Assembly: GCF_005765165.1 (NCBI RefSeq)
Contig: NZ_VCIW01000009.1
Coordinates: 168,095 to 232,094, forward strand
DNA length: 64,000 bases
Origin: Paenibacillus antri
GTDB lineage: Bacteria > Bacillota > Bacilli > Paenibacillales > YIM-B00363
Reading direction: 5' to 3'
The translations under genes and the position numbers were made by a program. Shown in pieces: positions 1 through 9,457 of this stretch (position 1 is the stretch's first letter; the number at the start of each line of letters is the position of its first letter). Under the pieces are notes generated by a model. That model ran no database searches. It worked only from the letters and a program-made list of their open reading frames with translations, and was not told the DNA's origin.

Positions 1-1
1 T

Positions 2-1414
2 CTCGACTTTATCGTCGTGCGCGCGCCGGGAGCGGATCCGGAGTACCGATTGCCGGACACTTGGGATAAGGTTCGGTATGCCGGCGTCAACTTCGCGCGA
101 TCGTTCTTCCAGCCTTACGACGCGGGGGTCGCGGAAGAAGAGGGGGCTTTGACGGTTTGGGTCCAACGGGGAAGAGATTACGTGGACTTGCTCGAGTCGA
201 TGATCGCTCAAGAGTTCACCCCGAGGACGGGGATTCCGGTCAACGTCAACTTGGTCGCGAACCAGAACGTGCTGTTGATGAGCGCGGCGGCCGGCCAGCA
301 GCCGGACGTAGCGCTCGGGTTCGGGATGGAAGTTCCCGCCGATTTCGCCATGCGCGGCGCGGCTTTGGATTTGACGGATTTCGAAAATTTCGAAGACGTG
401 TTCCGCCGGTTTAACCCGGGCGTGATGCGTTCGTACACGGTAGACGGCAAAGTGTATGCGCTTCCCGAAACCGTAACGTACAATATGTTGTTCGTGCGGA
501 CGGATATTTTGGAAGAGCTCGGGCTCGCGCCGCCGAATACGTGGGAAGACGTGCTCGCCATGCTGCCGACGCTGCAGGAGAACGCCATGACCTTCATGTT
601 TCCGAAGCTGTCGACGCTGGATCAAGGCGCGATGACGTTCATGTCCCGAAAGCCCGACTTTATTACGCCGTATTATCAGCACGGCGCGGATTTTTACGCG
701 GCCGACGGGCTGCGGCCGACGTTGAACAGCGAGGAAGGGTATGCGGCGTTCAAGCAATGGACGGATTGGTTCGCGAAATACGACTTGCCGAGAGACGTGC
801 CGGAGTTTTTCAACCACTTCCGCTTCGGCAGCATCCCGGTAGGCGTGGGGGATATCTCGATGTATATCCAACTGACGGTCGCCGCGCCCGAATTGGCGGG
901 CCAGTGGAAGATGCTCCCGATTCCGGGCATCGAGTCGCCCGACGGCACGATCGCCCGTTGGACGTCGCAAGGCCTTGCCTCCGCCATGATCTTAAGCGCC
1001 GGCGAACGGAAAGAGGAGGCGTGGAAGTTTCTGGAGTGGTGGACGTCGGACGACGTCCAATCCCGCTACGCGAACGACATCGAATCGCTCGCCGGCGTCG
1101 AGTATCGCTGGCATTCGGCCAACCTGAACGCCATGCGCTCGGTTCCTTGGACGGAGGAAGAGCTGCTCGCGATTACCGAACAGTGGAGATGGGCGAAAAA
1201 CATGCCGTTCGTCCCCGGGTACTATATGCTTCCGAGGGAGATGGATTTCGCTTGGAACCGGACGCTGCTGGAGGGCGACCCGCCGAGAGAAGCGCTGGAG
1301 GAAGCGCAGATGTCCTTGATGCGGGAGATGCGCCGCAAGCAGGTCGAATTCGGGATCGAACCGGGCGACGGATGGAAGATCGAAACCTACGACGAGCCGT
1401 ACGGAAAGGAGTAA
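2..1414 (+). CDS. Sugar ABC transporter solute-binding protein, 3' part only
   Basis: This is the C-terminal part of an extracellular sugar-binding protein that would feed the permeases encoded just downstream. The frame is already open at the first bases of the window, so the real start, signal peptide and lipobox lie outside it. A family-1 type binding lobe is visible from about residue 45 of this piece: a TVWVQRG strand, a GQQPDVALGFG segment, YALPETVTYNMLFVR in the hinge region, and the late EEAWKFLEWWTSDD segment. The stretch before it, ending SFFQPYDAG, looks like the tail of another domain; this fits the very large binding proteins of similar Paenibacillus loci (inference). The stop lies 3 bases before the first permease start, so the genes are co-transcribed. 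Confidence 0.88.
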   Translation, partial: LDFIVVRAPGADPEYRLPDTWDKVRYAGVNFARSFFQPYDAGVAEEEGALTVWVQRGRDYVDLLESMIAQEFTPRTGIPVNVNLVANQNVLLMSAAAGQQPDVALGFGMEVPADFAMRGAALDLTDFENFEDVFRRFNPGVMRSYTVDGKVYALPETVTYNMLFVRTDILEELGLAPPNTWEDVLAMLPTLQENAMTFMFPKLSTLDQGAMTFMSRKPDFITPYYQHGADFYAADGLRPTLNSEEGYAAFKQWTDWFAKYDLPRDVPEFFNHFRFGSIPVGVGDISMYIQLTVAAPELAGQWKMLPIPGIESPDGTIARWTSQGLASAMILSAGERKEEAWKFLEWWTSDDVQSRYANDIESLAGVEYRWHSANLNAMRSVPWTEEELLAITEQWRWAKNMPFVPGYYMLPREMDFAWNRTLLEGDPPREALEEAQMSLMREMRRKQVEFGIEPGDGWKIETYDEPYGKE

Positions 1415-1417
1415 GCC

Positions 1418-2410
1418 ATGGAACCTACACGACTCTCCCCGGCGGCCGCTTCCGTGCGGCCGGCTTCCCGGAAGCCGGGACCGCCCGCATTCGCGCGGCG
1501 GATCGTCACGTTCGCTAAACAATGTTGGCGGGATCGGTTATCCTATTTGTTTTTGGCGCCGTTCCTGATTCTCTTCTCCGTCTTTATCGTCGTCCCGGTG
1601 CTCATGGCGATCTTTCTGAGCATGACCACGTTCAACGGGATCGGATTCCCGAGATTCGTCGGCATCAGCCATTTCATCGCCATGCTGACGCAGGATTTCG
1701 TGTTTATGAAGCACACGCTGCCCAATACGTTGAAATTCGCGGTCATCGTCGGACCGGGCGGCTATGCGTTGGCATTCTTCTTCGCATGGTTGATTCACCA
1801 GCTGCCCAGAGCGATTCGGGATTTCTTCACGTTAGCGTTGTACGCGCCTTCGATGGCCGTCGGGGTCGGGTTATCCGTCATTTGGGTTTCGACGTTCAGC
1901 GGCGACCGCGTCGGGTACTTGAACAATATTTTATTGCGCTTCGGAATGATCGAATCGCCGGTGCTTTGGCTGCAGGATCCGAAGACGCTCATGTGGGTCG
2001 TCATCATCATTACCTTATGGACGAGTATGGGCATCGGGTTCCTGGCCATGCTGGGCGGATTGCAGACCGTGAACACGGAATTGTACGAAGCGGGCAGAAT
2101 CGACGGCATCAAGAACAGCTTGCAGGAAGTGTACTACATTACGATTCCGTCCATGAAGCCGCAGATGCTGTTCGGGGCGGTCATGTCGATCGTGAATACG
2201 CTGAAGGCGGGCGAAGTCACTACGCTGCTGACCGGCGTCGTCGTCACCCCGAATTACGCGGGTCATCTCATTAACAACCATATCGAAGATTACGCGTTCC
2301 TTCGATACGAATGGGGATACGCTTCCGCACTGTCCGTCCTGCTGCTGTTGATGGGGTATGGACTGATGCGACTCAGTTACAGGCTGTTCCGAACGAAGGA
2401 GGATGAATAA
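1418..2410 (+). CDS. Sugar ABC transporter permease (MalF/UgpA type)
   Basis: Membrane subunit of a carbohydrate importer. After a polar N-terminal tail of about 40 residues there are six hydrophobic segments, the first being LSYLFLAPFLILFSVFIVV. The cytoplasmic EAA loop that docks the ATPase is seen near residue 223 (YEAGRIDGIKNSLQEVYYI). The start ATG at 1418 has GGAAAGGAG just upstream, inside the end of the binding-protein gene. The stop overlaps the next permease start as TAATG. No ATPase gene is present in the locus, so a shared MsmX-type ATPase elsewhere in the genome is expected from knowledge of related bacteria. Confidence 0.93.
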   Translation: MEPTRLSPAAASVRPASRKPGPPAFARRIVTFAKQCWRDRLSYLFLAPFLILFSVFIVVPVLMAIFLSMTTFNGIGFPRFVGISHFIAMLTQDFVFMKHTLPNTLKFAVIVGPGGYALAFFFAWLIHQLPRAIRDFFTLALYAPSMAVGVGLSVIWVSTFSGDRVGYLNNILLRFGMIESPVLWLQDPKTLMWVVIIITLWTSMGIGFLAMLGGLQTVNTELYEAGRIDGIKNSLQEVYYITIPSMKPQMLFGAVMSIVNTLKAGEVTTLLTGVVVTPNYAGHLINNHIEDYAFLRYEWGYASALSVLLLLMGYGLMRLSYRLFRTKEDE

Positions 2411-3261
2411 TGCGCTCCCTTCGGAAAGTAACCTTTTCCCAATGGCTGCTGCTCGTCGTTCTGACCGCGATCGGCTTGTTTATGTTCATCCCGATCGTCT
2501 TCCTATTTAATAACGCGTTCAAGCCGTTGAACGAGCTGTACTTATTTCCGCCGCCGATCTTCGTTCGGCAGCCGACCATGCAAAATTTCGACCATCTGTT
2601 TTTGCAGGCCGCCGCCGGCGCGGTCCCGTTCACCCGATACTTATTCAACAGCGTCGTCGTGGCGGTCGCAACGCTCGCGGCCGTCGTTCTGGTCAGCACG
2701 ATGGCCGGGTACGTCTTGTCGAAGCACCGGTTCCACTTCAAGTCCGTCATTATGGCGACGGTCATGATTTCGCTCATGTTCGTTCCTGAGATGGTGCTCA
2801 TTCCCCGGTACCTGGTCGTCAGCGGATTAGGGCTTAAAGACACGTACTGGGCGCATATTTTGCCCTTCGTCGCTTCGCCGGTCGCCGTGTTTCTGATGAA
2901 GCAATTCATCGATCAAATTCCGGACGCCTTGTTGGAAGCGGCCAAGCTCGACGGCGCGACGGATATGTACATGTTTACTAGAATCGTAATCCCGTTGACG
3001 GCGCCGGCCGTCGCTACGATCTGCATCATTACGTTCCAACTCGTATTTATGGACGTAACGACGTCGACGTATTACACGACGAAGGATACGCTCAAGACGA
3101 TGGCCTTCTACATGACCTCCTTCACGATCAACATTCCCGGCGTCGCGGCGGCCAGCGTCGGCGCGGCCATCGGCCTGCTGATGTTTCTCCCGAACCTGCT
3201 GTTGTTCCTGTTGTTCCAGCGGAAGATGATCCAGACGATGCTTCATTCGGGCGTGAAATAA
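2410..3261 (+). CDS. Carbohydrate ABC transporter permease (MalG/UgpE type)
   Basis: Second membrane subunit of the importer formed with the preceding gene. It has six membrane segments, beginning with WLLLVVLTAIGLFMFIPIVF, and a good EAA motif near residue 175 (LEAAKLDGATDMYMF). The size of 283 residues is normal for this subfamily. Its ATG overlaps the stop of the upstream permease by one base, which points to translational coupling and one-to-one production of the two subunits. It is followed after 26 bases by the NHL/Yip1 gene. Confidence 0.93.
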   Translation: MRSLRKVTFSQWLLLVVLTAIGLFMFIPIVFLFNNAFKPLNELYLFPPPIFVRQPTMQNFDHLFLQAAAGAVPFTRYLFNSVVVAVATLAAVVLVSTMAGYVLSKHRFHFKSVIMATVMISLMFVPEMVLIPRYLVVSGLGLKDTYWAHILPFVASPVAVFLMKQFIDQIPDALLEAAKLDGATDMYMFTRIVIPLTAPAVATICIITFQLVFMDVTTSTYYTTKDTLKTMAFYMTSFTINIPGVAAASVGAAIGLLMFLPNLLLFLLFQRKMIQTMLHSGVK

Positions 3262-3287
3262 GATGGAGGAGACAAGGGGGGCCGCAG

Positions 3288-5315
3288 ATGCGTCGATCCG
3301 CTAAAATCTTAGCAGCCATATGCTTGTTATGCATGCTCGCGCCGGCCGTCGTTTCCGCCCGGCTTCCGTACGATACTTGGTTCGTCGATCGGCAAACCGG
3401 ACGCATGTCGGCGATCCAACCGATCTACGTCCCGAAGGAGGTCGTGGACGGATCGGACTGGGAGACGCCGCTTCAATCGCCGAGCGATCTGTTTATCGCG
3501 CGCGACGGCAGCGTATATATCGCCGATACGGGGAATGACCGCATCGTCCAATTGGACCGCGAAGGGGACTATGTCCGGAGCATCGGCACCGAGGAAGGCC
3601 CGGGAAAGCTGAACGGTCCGGAAGGCGTGTTCGTCGCGGACGACGGAACGATCTACGTCGCCAACACGGGGGGCCGGACGATCGTGAAATACGGAGCGGA
3701 CGGCCGGCCGCTCCGCGTCTTCGAGAAGCCCGAGTCCGATTTGCTTTACGAAGAGTACCATTTCGTCCCTACCAAGCTGGTCGTCGACCGGCGCGGCGTC
3801 ATGTACATCGTCGTGAAGGATTCGTATCAAGGGTTGTTTCGGATGAACCCGGAGGGACAATTCACCGGCTTCTTCGGCGCGAACAAGGCGAAGCTGTCTT
3901 GGCTCGACCGATTGAAGCGGGCGATCTTGTCCAAGGAGCAGCTGGCGAAGGAAGCCGCGATCCGGCCGAATACGATCGGCAACGTCTCGCTGACGGAAGA
4001 CGGCTTCCTCCTGGTGACCAGCTCCGGGCGGCTCAGCGACGGGCAAATCCGCAAGCTGAACGCGGGCGGCGCCGATGCGTTCCGCAATAAAGAGTTCGAC
4101 CATCAGCTGGTCGATACGGTGACGGATTCGCAAGGGTTTATGTACACGTTAAGCCTGCGGTTCGGCGAAGTCGGCATTTACGACCCGACGGCGTTCCAAA
4201 TGATTTTCTTCGGCGTCAAGGACGAGGCGGCGCGCCAACAAGGCGTGATGAGCTTTCCCGCCAGCATCGCGGTCAACGACGCCGACGAGGTGTGGGTAGC
4301 GGACAGCTCCCAGCATTCGGTCCAAGTGTACGAAAGAACGGATTTCGGCGAGACGTTCCTGAAGGCGAACGAATTGTATTTCGCGGGGGAGTACGAGAAG
4401 AGCAAGCCGTATTGGGAAGAAGTGATGCGGCATAACGGAATGATGGACTTCGCCTTCACCGGACTCGGCAAGAGCGAGCTCAGCGAAGGGAAGTACGCCG
4501 CGGCCGTCGGTTATTTCAAAGAAGCGCGGGACGCGGCGAACTATTCGGATGCGTTCTGGTACGTTCGCTACGAATGGATGCAGCGTTACTTCGGTTGGAC
4601 GCTTCTCTTCCTGGCGGCGGCCTTATGGGGGGGCGCGTTCCTGATCCGCAAGTGGAGAGCCTATGCCGCGAAGCGTACGTGGCCGCCGTCGGCGCTTCGA
4701 TACGGTTCGGAAATCAGAGACGTAGGGTTCGCCATGTTTCACCCGTACGAAGGGTTTTACCGATTGAAGGAACGGAACTTGTCGTGGCTGACGACGATAA
4801 CGATATTGGCGGCGGTCGTCGGCGTCCACCTGTACTCGATTTTCGGCTCCAGCCTCATCGCCTCTCCCCGCGATGCGGATAAGGTCAATCTTCCGTTGTC
4901 CGTCGGCCTGCTGCTCGTGCCGTGGCTGACTTGGGTCGTCGCCAATTATTTGGTCAGCTCCGTCAAAGGCGGCGAGGGACGCTTCCGGGAAGTCGTGCAG
5001 GCCAGCGCCGTCGCGTTCGTCCCCTATGCGGTCATGACGATTCCGATCACGCTTCTGTCCAACGCGCTCGTATTCGAGGAATGGATCGTATACGACGTCA
5101 GCCGGCAATTGATGTGGATATGGATCGGACTGCTGTTTTTCGTCATGACGCAAGTGACGCATAATTTCGAGTTTACGGAAACGGTCAAAAATATCGGGAT
5201 TACGTTGTTTACGATCGGCGTCATCTGGATTTTCGTCACGATTATCGTCGGGCTCGGCGTGAACTTGTATGACTTTATCGAGCAGATTTATCGGGAGGTG
5301 ACCTTCCTTGCTTAG
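3288..5315 (+). CDS. NHL-repeat and Yip1-type membrane protein
   Basis: A 675-residue protein with a signal peptide (KILAAICLLCMLAPAVVSA), an outside beta-propeller of NHL-like blades over about residues 50-360 (recurring SVYIADTGNDRIVQLD and TIYVANTGG units), a short TPR-like helical segment near 370-425, one membrane helix near 434-452 and a C-terminal Yip1-like domain from about 480 with several membrane helices. The same architecture is known beside ABC sugar loci in Paenibacillus, where its function has not been settled. I infer an accessory surface protein of the transport locus, perhaps sensing or holding substrate. The start ATG follows GGAGGAGACAAGGGGG. The end overlaps the next gene by 8 bases. 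Confidence 0.82.
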   Translation: MRRSAKILAAICLLCMLAPAVVSARLPYDTWFVDRQTGRMSAIQPIYVPKEVVDGSDWETPLQSPSDLFIARDGSVYIADTGNDRIVQLDREGDYVRSIGTEEGPGKLNGPEGVFVADDGTIYVANTGGRTIVKYGADGRPLRVFEKPESDLLYEEYHFVPTKLVVDRRGVMYIVVKDSYQGLFRMNPEGQFTGFFGANKAKLSWLDRLKRAILSKEQLAKEAAIRPNTIGNVSLTEDGFLLVTSSGRLSDGQIRKLNAGGADAFRNKEFDHQLVDTVTDSQGFMYTLSLRFGEVGIYDPTAFQMIFFGVKDEAARQQGVMSFPASIAVNDADEVWVADSSQHSVQVYERTDFGETFLKANELYFAGEYEKSKPYWEEVMRHNGMMDFAFTGLGKSELSEGKYAAAVGYFKEARDAANYSDAFWYVRYEWMQRYFGWTLLFLAAALWGGAFLIRKWRAYAAKRTWPPSALRYGSEIRDVGFAMFHPYEGFYRLKERNLSWLTTITILAAVVGVHLYSIFGSSLIASPRDADKVNLPLSVGLLLVPWLTWVVANYLVSSVKGGEGRFREVVQASAVAFVPYAVMTIPITLLSNALVFEEWIVYDVSRQLMWIWIGLLFFVMTQVTHNFEFTETVKNIGITLFTIGVIWIFVTIIVGLGVNLYDFIEQIYREVTFLA

Positions 5316-7581
5316 AAGGGTATGGCCGACAAGCGTTTCGACGCGGCTCCTGATCGTTCTGGCGATGGGCCTTCTGTCGGCGGGGATCATCCTGTTCGCG
5401 ATCGGTCGATGGGATCGCCTCCCCAGCCTGCAAGAGATGGGAATCGACGCCCCCCCGGGGAACGCGTTCCCGGTGTTCCAAGGAGATCCATGGGTCGCGC
5501 CGGCGATCGGCCCCGACGGCTTCGCGGAAGTCGCGCAAAATCGGCGTTTCGCGCTGTACGTAGATCCGAAGACGAGCCAGATCGCGGTCCGCAACAAGGA
5601 GAGCGGGTTTGTATGGAGAAGCAACCCGCCCGCCTCGCGAATCGAAAAGGAGACGGTGAAAGGGGCGCTGCTTGAAAACCTGCAGTCCCCGTTCATCTTG
5701 GAGTACGTCGTCGGCGCGAATACGCGCCGAATCCAAAGCAACTCGCTCGATGCGAAGCTGAACGCGACCTACGTCCCGATCCGGGACGGCATTCAAGTGA
5801 CGTACGATTACGGCGAGCTGAACCTCTCCTTCGCGATGCAATACGTCTTAACCGAAGCCGGCTTCGAGCTGCGCATTCCGGACGCGGGCTTGAAGGAGGC
5901 GGGAGAGGCGAAGTTGTTCTCACTCAATCCGCTCCCGTATTTCGGCGCGGTCGCCGGGAAGGAGGAGGAAGGGTATCTCTTCGTACCCGACGGTCCGGGA
6001 GGGCTCATTCGGTACGACTCCCGTCCGCCGGCTCATGTGAGAGGTTACGATTTCGCCGTCTACGGCGACGATCCCGCCCATCTGAAAGAGGGTATCTTCA
6101 AGCCGAAGCGGGAGCCGATCAGTTACCCCGTATTCGGCCTTGCGAGAGGGGACGAGGCTTACGCGGCGATCGTATCGGAAGGGAAATATAACGCGTCGAT
6201 CCGTGCCCTTCCGTCCGGGATCGTCTCTTCGTACCATTCGCTCAGCGTCAACTTCCCTTATCGGCAGGAGTACGGACGAAGAGTCAGCGGGCTTACGGAC
6301 GAGAAGGTCAAGACGATCGAAGCGGAACGGGCGTCGACGGATCGCCGCGTCGAATATCGGCTGCTTCATGGAGACGAAGCCGATTATGTCGGGATGGCCC
6401 ATGCGTACCGGCAGTACTTGGAGGACAACGACATGCTGCCGGAACGGCTTGCGCCGACCGAACGGATCCCGCTGCATCTGTCGTTGATCGGCGGCGGGAT
6501 GAAGCCGAAATTCGGCGGTTATCGGTACGAACCGGCCACGACTTTTCGACAGGCGGAGCGCATCGTAGAGCAGCTGCTTCAAGAAGGGGTCGCGAACCTT
6601 CGGATCACCTTCCAAGGCTGGCAGCGCAGCGGCCGCGCGAGCACGGACCAGCGGCTTCCGATCGCGAAAGACATCGGAGGAACGGACGGCGTGCGCGACT
6701 TCGTCCGTACGATGAAGGAGAAGGGGATCCCGGTGTTGTTCGAGGATACCGTCGGTTGGAAACGACCGGAGCATTCCGATTTCTCCATGAAGGCGGACGG
6801 CGTCCGGGCCATCGATTCCACCGTGCTCCAGGGAAGATTCCGATTTAACGACGAATTCGCGCTGATCCCTGGAGTGCTCGGCGACTTCATCGTGCATCCG
6901 GTGCAAGCGATCCGCGGTCAGAAGGAAGTGATCGACGCGCTCGGACGCATCGGGGCGAGCGGAATCCATTACGTCGACGGTCCCGGCAACTTGCTGTACA
7001 GCGACTACAACGCCGACGCGCGTCTCTCCAGAGCGGACACGGCGTACTATTACTCGTCGCTGCTTCGGTACACGAAGAACGAATTCGGCTCCGTCGGCGT
7101 GAAGCGGGGGCATGATTACGCGCTGCGATACGCGGAGCTGGTCGAGGAATTCCCTCTGGAGTCGAGCTACGACTTGATCGTCGACGAGACGGTGCCGTTC
7201 TATCCGATCGCCGTTCACGGGGCGGTTCCTTATACTTCGACGCCGGGCAATTTACGCAATCAATACGATCTCGACTTGCTGAAAGCGATCGAATACGGCG
7301 CGATCCCTTCCTTCAAGCTGACGTACGCGCCGAGCCGCGCGTTGACCGACACGGATTACGGCGGCGTGTACAGCAGCGAATTCGCCGTATGGAAGGATCG
7401 GATCGCGGAAGAATACGCGAAATTCGATTCGCTCGCCGCGGTGTACCATCAGCGGATCGTAGACCATGAGCGAGCGGAGGACGGCGTGTTCGTCACGACG
7501 TACGAAGACGGCACCAAGGTCACCGTCGACTACAACGCGATGCAATTCTACGTGGAGGAAGGAGGCGGGGAAGACCGGTGA
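5308..7581 (+). CDS. DUF5696-type membrane-anchored protein
   Basis: A 757-residue protein with one N-terminal membrane helix (LLIVLAMGLLSAGIILFAIG, about residues 12-31) and a long extracytoplasmic part. The first half is beta-rich; the second half, with segments such as GVANLRITFQGW and GIPVLFEDTVGW and GIHYVDGPGN, reads like an alpha/beta barrel. This resembles glycoside-hydrolase-like DUF5696 proteins that sit beside NHL/Yip1 genes and ABC permeases in Paenibacillus (recognised from family knowledge). A carbohydrate-active role is inference. Translation most likely begins at TTG 5308, with GGGAGGTGA in the preceding gene. The stop overlaps the next start (GTGA). Confidence 0.78.
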   Translation: MLRRVWPTSVSTRLLIVLAMGLLSAGIILFAIGRWDRLPSLQEMGIDAPPGNAFPVFQGDPWVAPAIGPDGFAEVAQNRRFALYVDPKTSQIAVRNKESGFVWRSNPPASRIEKETVKGALLENLQSPFILEYVVGANTRRIQSNSLDAKLNATYVPIRDGIQVTYDYGELNLSFAMQYVLTEAGFELRIPDAGLKEAGEAKLFSLNPLPYFGAVAGKEEEGYLFVPDGPGGLIRYDSRPPAHVRGYDFAVYGDDPAHLKEGIFKPKREPISYPVFGLARGDEAYAAIVSEGKYNASIRALPSGIVSSYHSLSVNFPYRQEYGRRVSGLTDEKVKTIEAERASTDRRVEYRLLHGDEADYVGMAHAYRQYLEDNDMLPERLAPTERIPLHLSLIGGGMKPKFGGYRYEPATTFRQAERIVEQLLQEGVANLRITFQGWQRSGRASTDQRLPIAKDIGGTDGVRDFVRTMKEKGIPVLFEDTVGWKRPEHSDFSMKADGVRAIDSTVLQGRFRFNDEFALIPGVLGDFIVHPVQAIRGQKEVIDALGRIGASGIHYVDGPGNLLYSDYNADARLSRADTAYYYSSLLRYTKNEFGSVGVKRGHDYALRYAELVEEFPLESSYDLIVDETVPFYPIAVHGAVPYTSTPGNLRNQYDLDLLKAIEYGAIPSFKLTYAPSRALTDTDYGGVYSSEFAVWKDRIAEEYAKFDSLAAVYHQRIVDHERAEDGVFVTTYEDGTKVTVDYNAMQFYVEEGGGEDR

Positions 7582-8474
7582 ATTCGAGCGTCGAGAAGCG
7601 CAAGGCGTATCTGTTGTTTCGCTGGAAGACCTACGGCGTCGGGTATTTGTTTATGCTCCCGTGGATCGTCGGTTTTTTATCCTTCGTCCTCTTCCCGGTC
7701 GGATGGTCGTTATACAACAGTTTCAATAAAGTGTCGATTACGAGCGACGGCTTTCAATACCATTGGGTCGGATTCGAAAATTATTACAGGATGCTGTTCG
7801 AGAACAACGAATACCCGATTTTATTGATTACGTATTTTCAAGAAATGCTGCTCATGATTCCGCTGATCTTGATTTTCGCGTTTTTCGTCGCGCTCTTGCT
7901 GAATCAGAAGTTCCCGGCTCGGGGGTTCATGCGGACGGTGTTCTTCTTGCCCGTCATCTTCGCTACGGGACAGGTGTTGATGGAGCTGTTCCGGCAAGGC
8001 TCGGGCGAGCTCCCGTTCATGGAGCAATATCGAGTCGAAGACGTCGTCGATTTGTATTTCGGCGGCTCCGTCGCGGAGGCGATCGTGAGCGTGCTGAGCA
8101 AGGCGGTCATCATCCTATGGTATTCCGGGGTACAAATTTTGATCTTCCTCGCCGGCTTCCAGACGATTTCGCGAACGCTGTACGAAGCGATTCGCGTCGA
8201 CGGCGCGTCGCCTTGGGAAAGCTTCTGGAAAATTACGTACCCCGCGATGATTCCGTTCATCGGGCTGAACGCGGTGTATACGATCGTCGACTTGTTCACG
8301 TACCCGTTCAACCCCGTCCTGAAGGTCGTGCAGGATAACATGTTCAAGGCGACGACGGGGTACGGATACGCGAGCGCGATGGCATGGTTGTATTTCGGCT
8401 TAGTCTTAGTATGTATCGGCGCGGCGCTCGGATTGACGTATCGGGCGTCGGGGATGGGAGGCGGACGAAGATGA
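7578..8474 (+). CDS. Sugar ABC transporter permease, second pair (MalF type)
   Basis: Permease of 298 residues with six membrane segments (first: FMLPWIVGFLSFVLFPVGW) and an EAA loop near residue 204 (YEAIRVDGASPWESFWKI). It starts at GTG 7578 that overlaps the stop of the DUF5696 gene, preceded by GGAGGCGGGGAAG. With the next gene it forms a second permease pair in the operon, yet no second binding-protein gene is visible in the window. Either the upstream binding protein serves both pairs or another one lies upstream of the window. Confidence 0.92.
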   Translation: MNSSVEKRKAYLLFRWKTYGVGYLFMLPWIVGFLSFVLFPVGWSLYNSFNKVSITSDGFQYHWVGFENYYRMLFENNEYPILLITYFQEMLLMIPLILIFAFFVALLLNQKFPARGFMRTVFFLPVIFATGQVLMELFRQGSGELPFMEQYRVEDVVDLYFGGSVAEAIVSVLSKAVIILWYSGVQILIFLAGFQTISRTLYEAIRVDGASPWESFWKITYPAMIPFIGLNAVYTIVDLFTYPFNPVLKVVQDNMFKATTGYGYASAMAWLYFGLVLVCIGAALGLTYRASGMGGGRR

Positions 8475-9457
8475 AGCCGGAGAGAACGGCAAGGCGGCTC
8501 GAGGGGCTCCGAACGGCGGGAAGGATGCCGAATCGGATGGCGCTGCAGCTGAAGAGGCTTGCGATCGGGCAGAACGTGAACGACGGCTGGATCGCGAAGA
8601 TCGTCATCTTGCTCGTGTTGACGGTCATCGCGTTCTTGTACGTTCGTCCGATCATCGACATGATCTCGACGAGTTTGAAGAGCTTGGAGGACTTGATCGA
8701 CCCGGTGGTCGGGGTCATCCCGCGGCACGTCGATCCGCAAAACTTCATCGACGCCTGGAACGGACTCGTGTACCCGCAGTCGTTCGCGAGCACGCTCACG
8801 ATCGCCTTGTTCGGCTCGGCGTTCCAGGTGTTCTCCTGCGCGATCACCGGGTATGCGCTGGCCCGTCTGCAGTTTCCTGGGAAGAACGTCTTCTTCTTCT
8901 TGACGATCGTAACGTTCCTGGTGCCGCCGCAAATTACCATCGTTCCTTTGTACATGATCTACCAGCAGCTCGGGTGGCTCCATACGCCGTTCGTCTTCTT
9001 GGTGCCCGCGCTGCTCGGGCAAGGGCTGCGCGGCGCGTTGTTCGTCATCATTTTCCGCCAATTTTTCCTGTCCCAACCGAAGGCGTTGGAGGAAGCGGCG
9101 AGGATGGACGGCGCCTCCGCGTTCCGTTTGTTTTTCCGGATCATGCTTCCGCTCGCGAGCGCGTCCTGTCTCGTGGTGTTCCTCTTTTCCTTCATCTGGT
9201 ACTGGAACATGTACTACGAGGCGACGCTGTTTCTAAGCAAAGGGTTCACGCCGTTATCGATCCGGCTCAGCGCGCTCGAGATGCAGCTGATCGGCAACCA
9301 GTCGCTGACGTTCGGCGCCGACGCCGGCAAGGATCCGATCGCCGAAGGGCCGAAGATGGCCGCGGCGTTCCTCATCATCCTGCCGCCGCTGATCGTGTAT
9401 ATGATCGCGCAGCGTTGGTTTACCGAGGGCATCGAACGGTCGGGGATGGTCGAATGA
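8471..9457 (+). CDS. Carbohydrate ABC transporter permease, second pair (MalG type)
   Basis: Permease of 328 residues with a basic N-terminal tail of about 45 residues, six membrane segments and an EAA loop near residue 206 (LEEAARMDGASAFRLFF). I chose ATG 8471, which overlaps the stop of the preceding permease as ATGA and lies after GGGAGGCGGACGAAG; a longer in-frame start at 8384 would overlap the partner gene by 90 bases and is unlikely. A periplasmic-side loop after residue 255 is longer than in the first pair (NQSLTFGADAGKDPIAEGPK). The stop again overlaps the next gene as ATGA. Confidence 0.91.
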   Translation: MKPERTARRLEGLRTAGRMPNRMALQLKRLAIGQNVNDGWIAKIVILLVLTVIAFLYVRPIIDMISTSLKSLEDLIDPVVGVIPRHVDPQNFIDAWNGLVYPQSFASTLTIALFGSAFQVFSCAITGYALARLQFPGKNVFFFLTIVTFLVPPQITIVPLYMIYQQLGWLHTPFVFLVPALLGQGLRGALFVIIFRQFFLSQPKALEEAARMDGASAFRLFFRIMLPLASASCLVVFLFSFIWYWNMYYEATLFLSKGFTPLSIRLSALEMQLIGNQSLTFGADAGKDPIAEGPKMAAAFLIILPPLIVYMIAQRWFTEGIERSGMVE

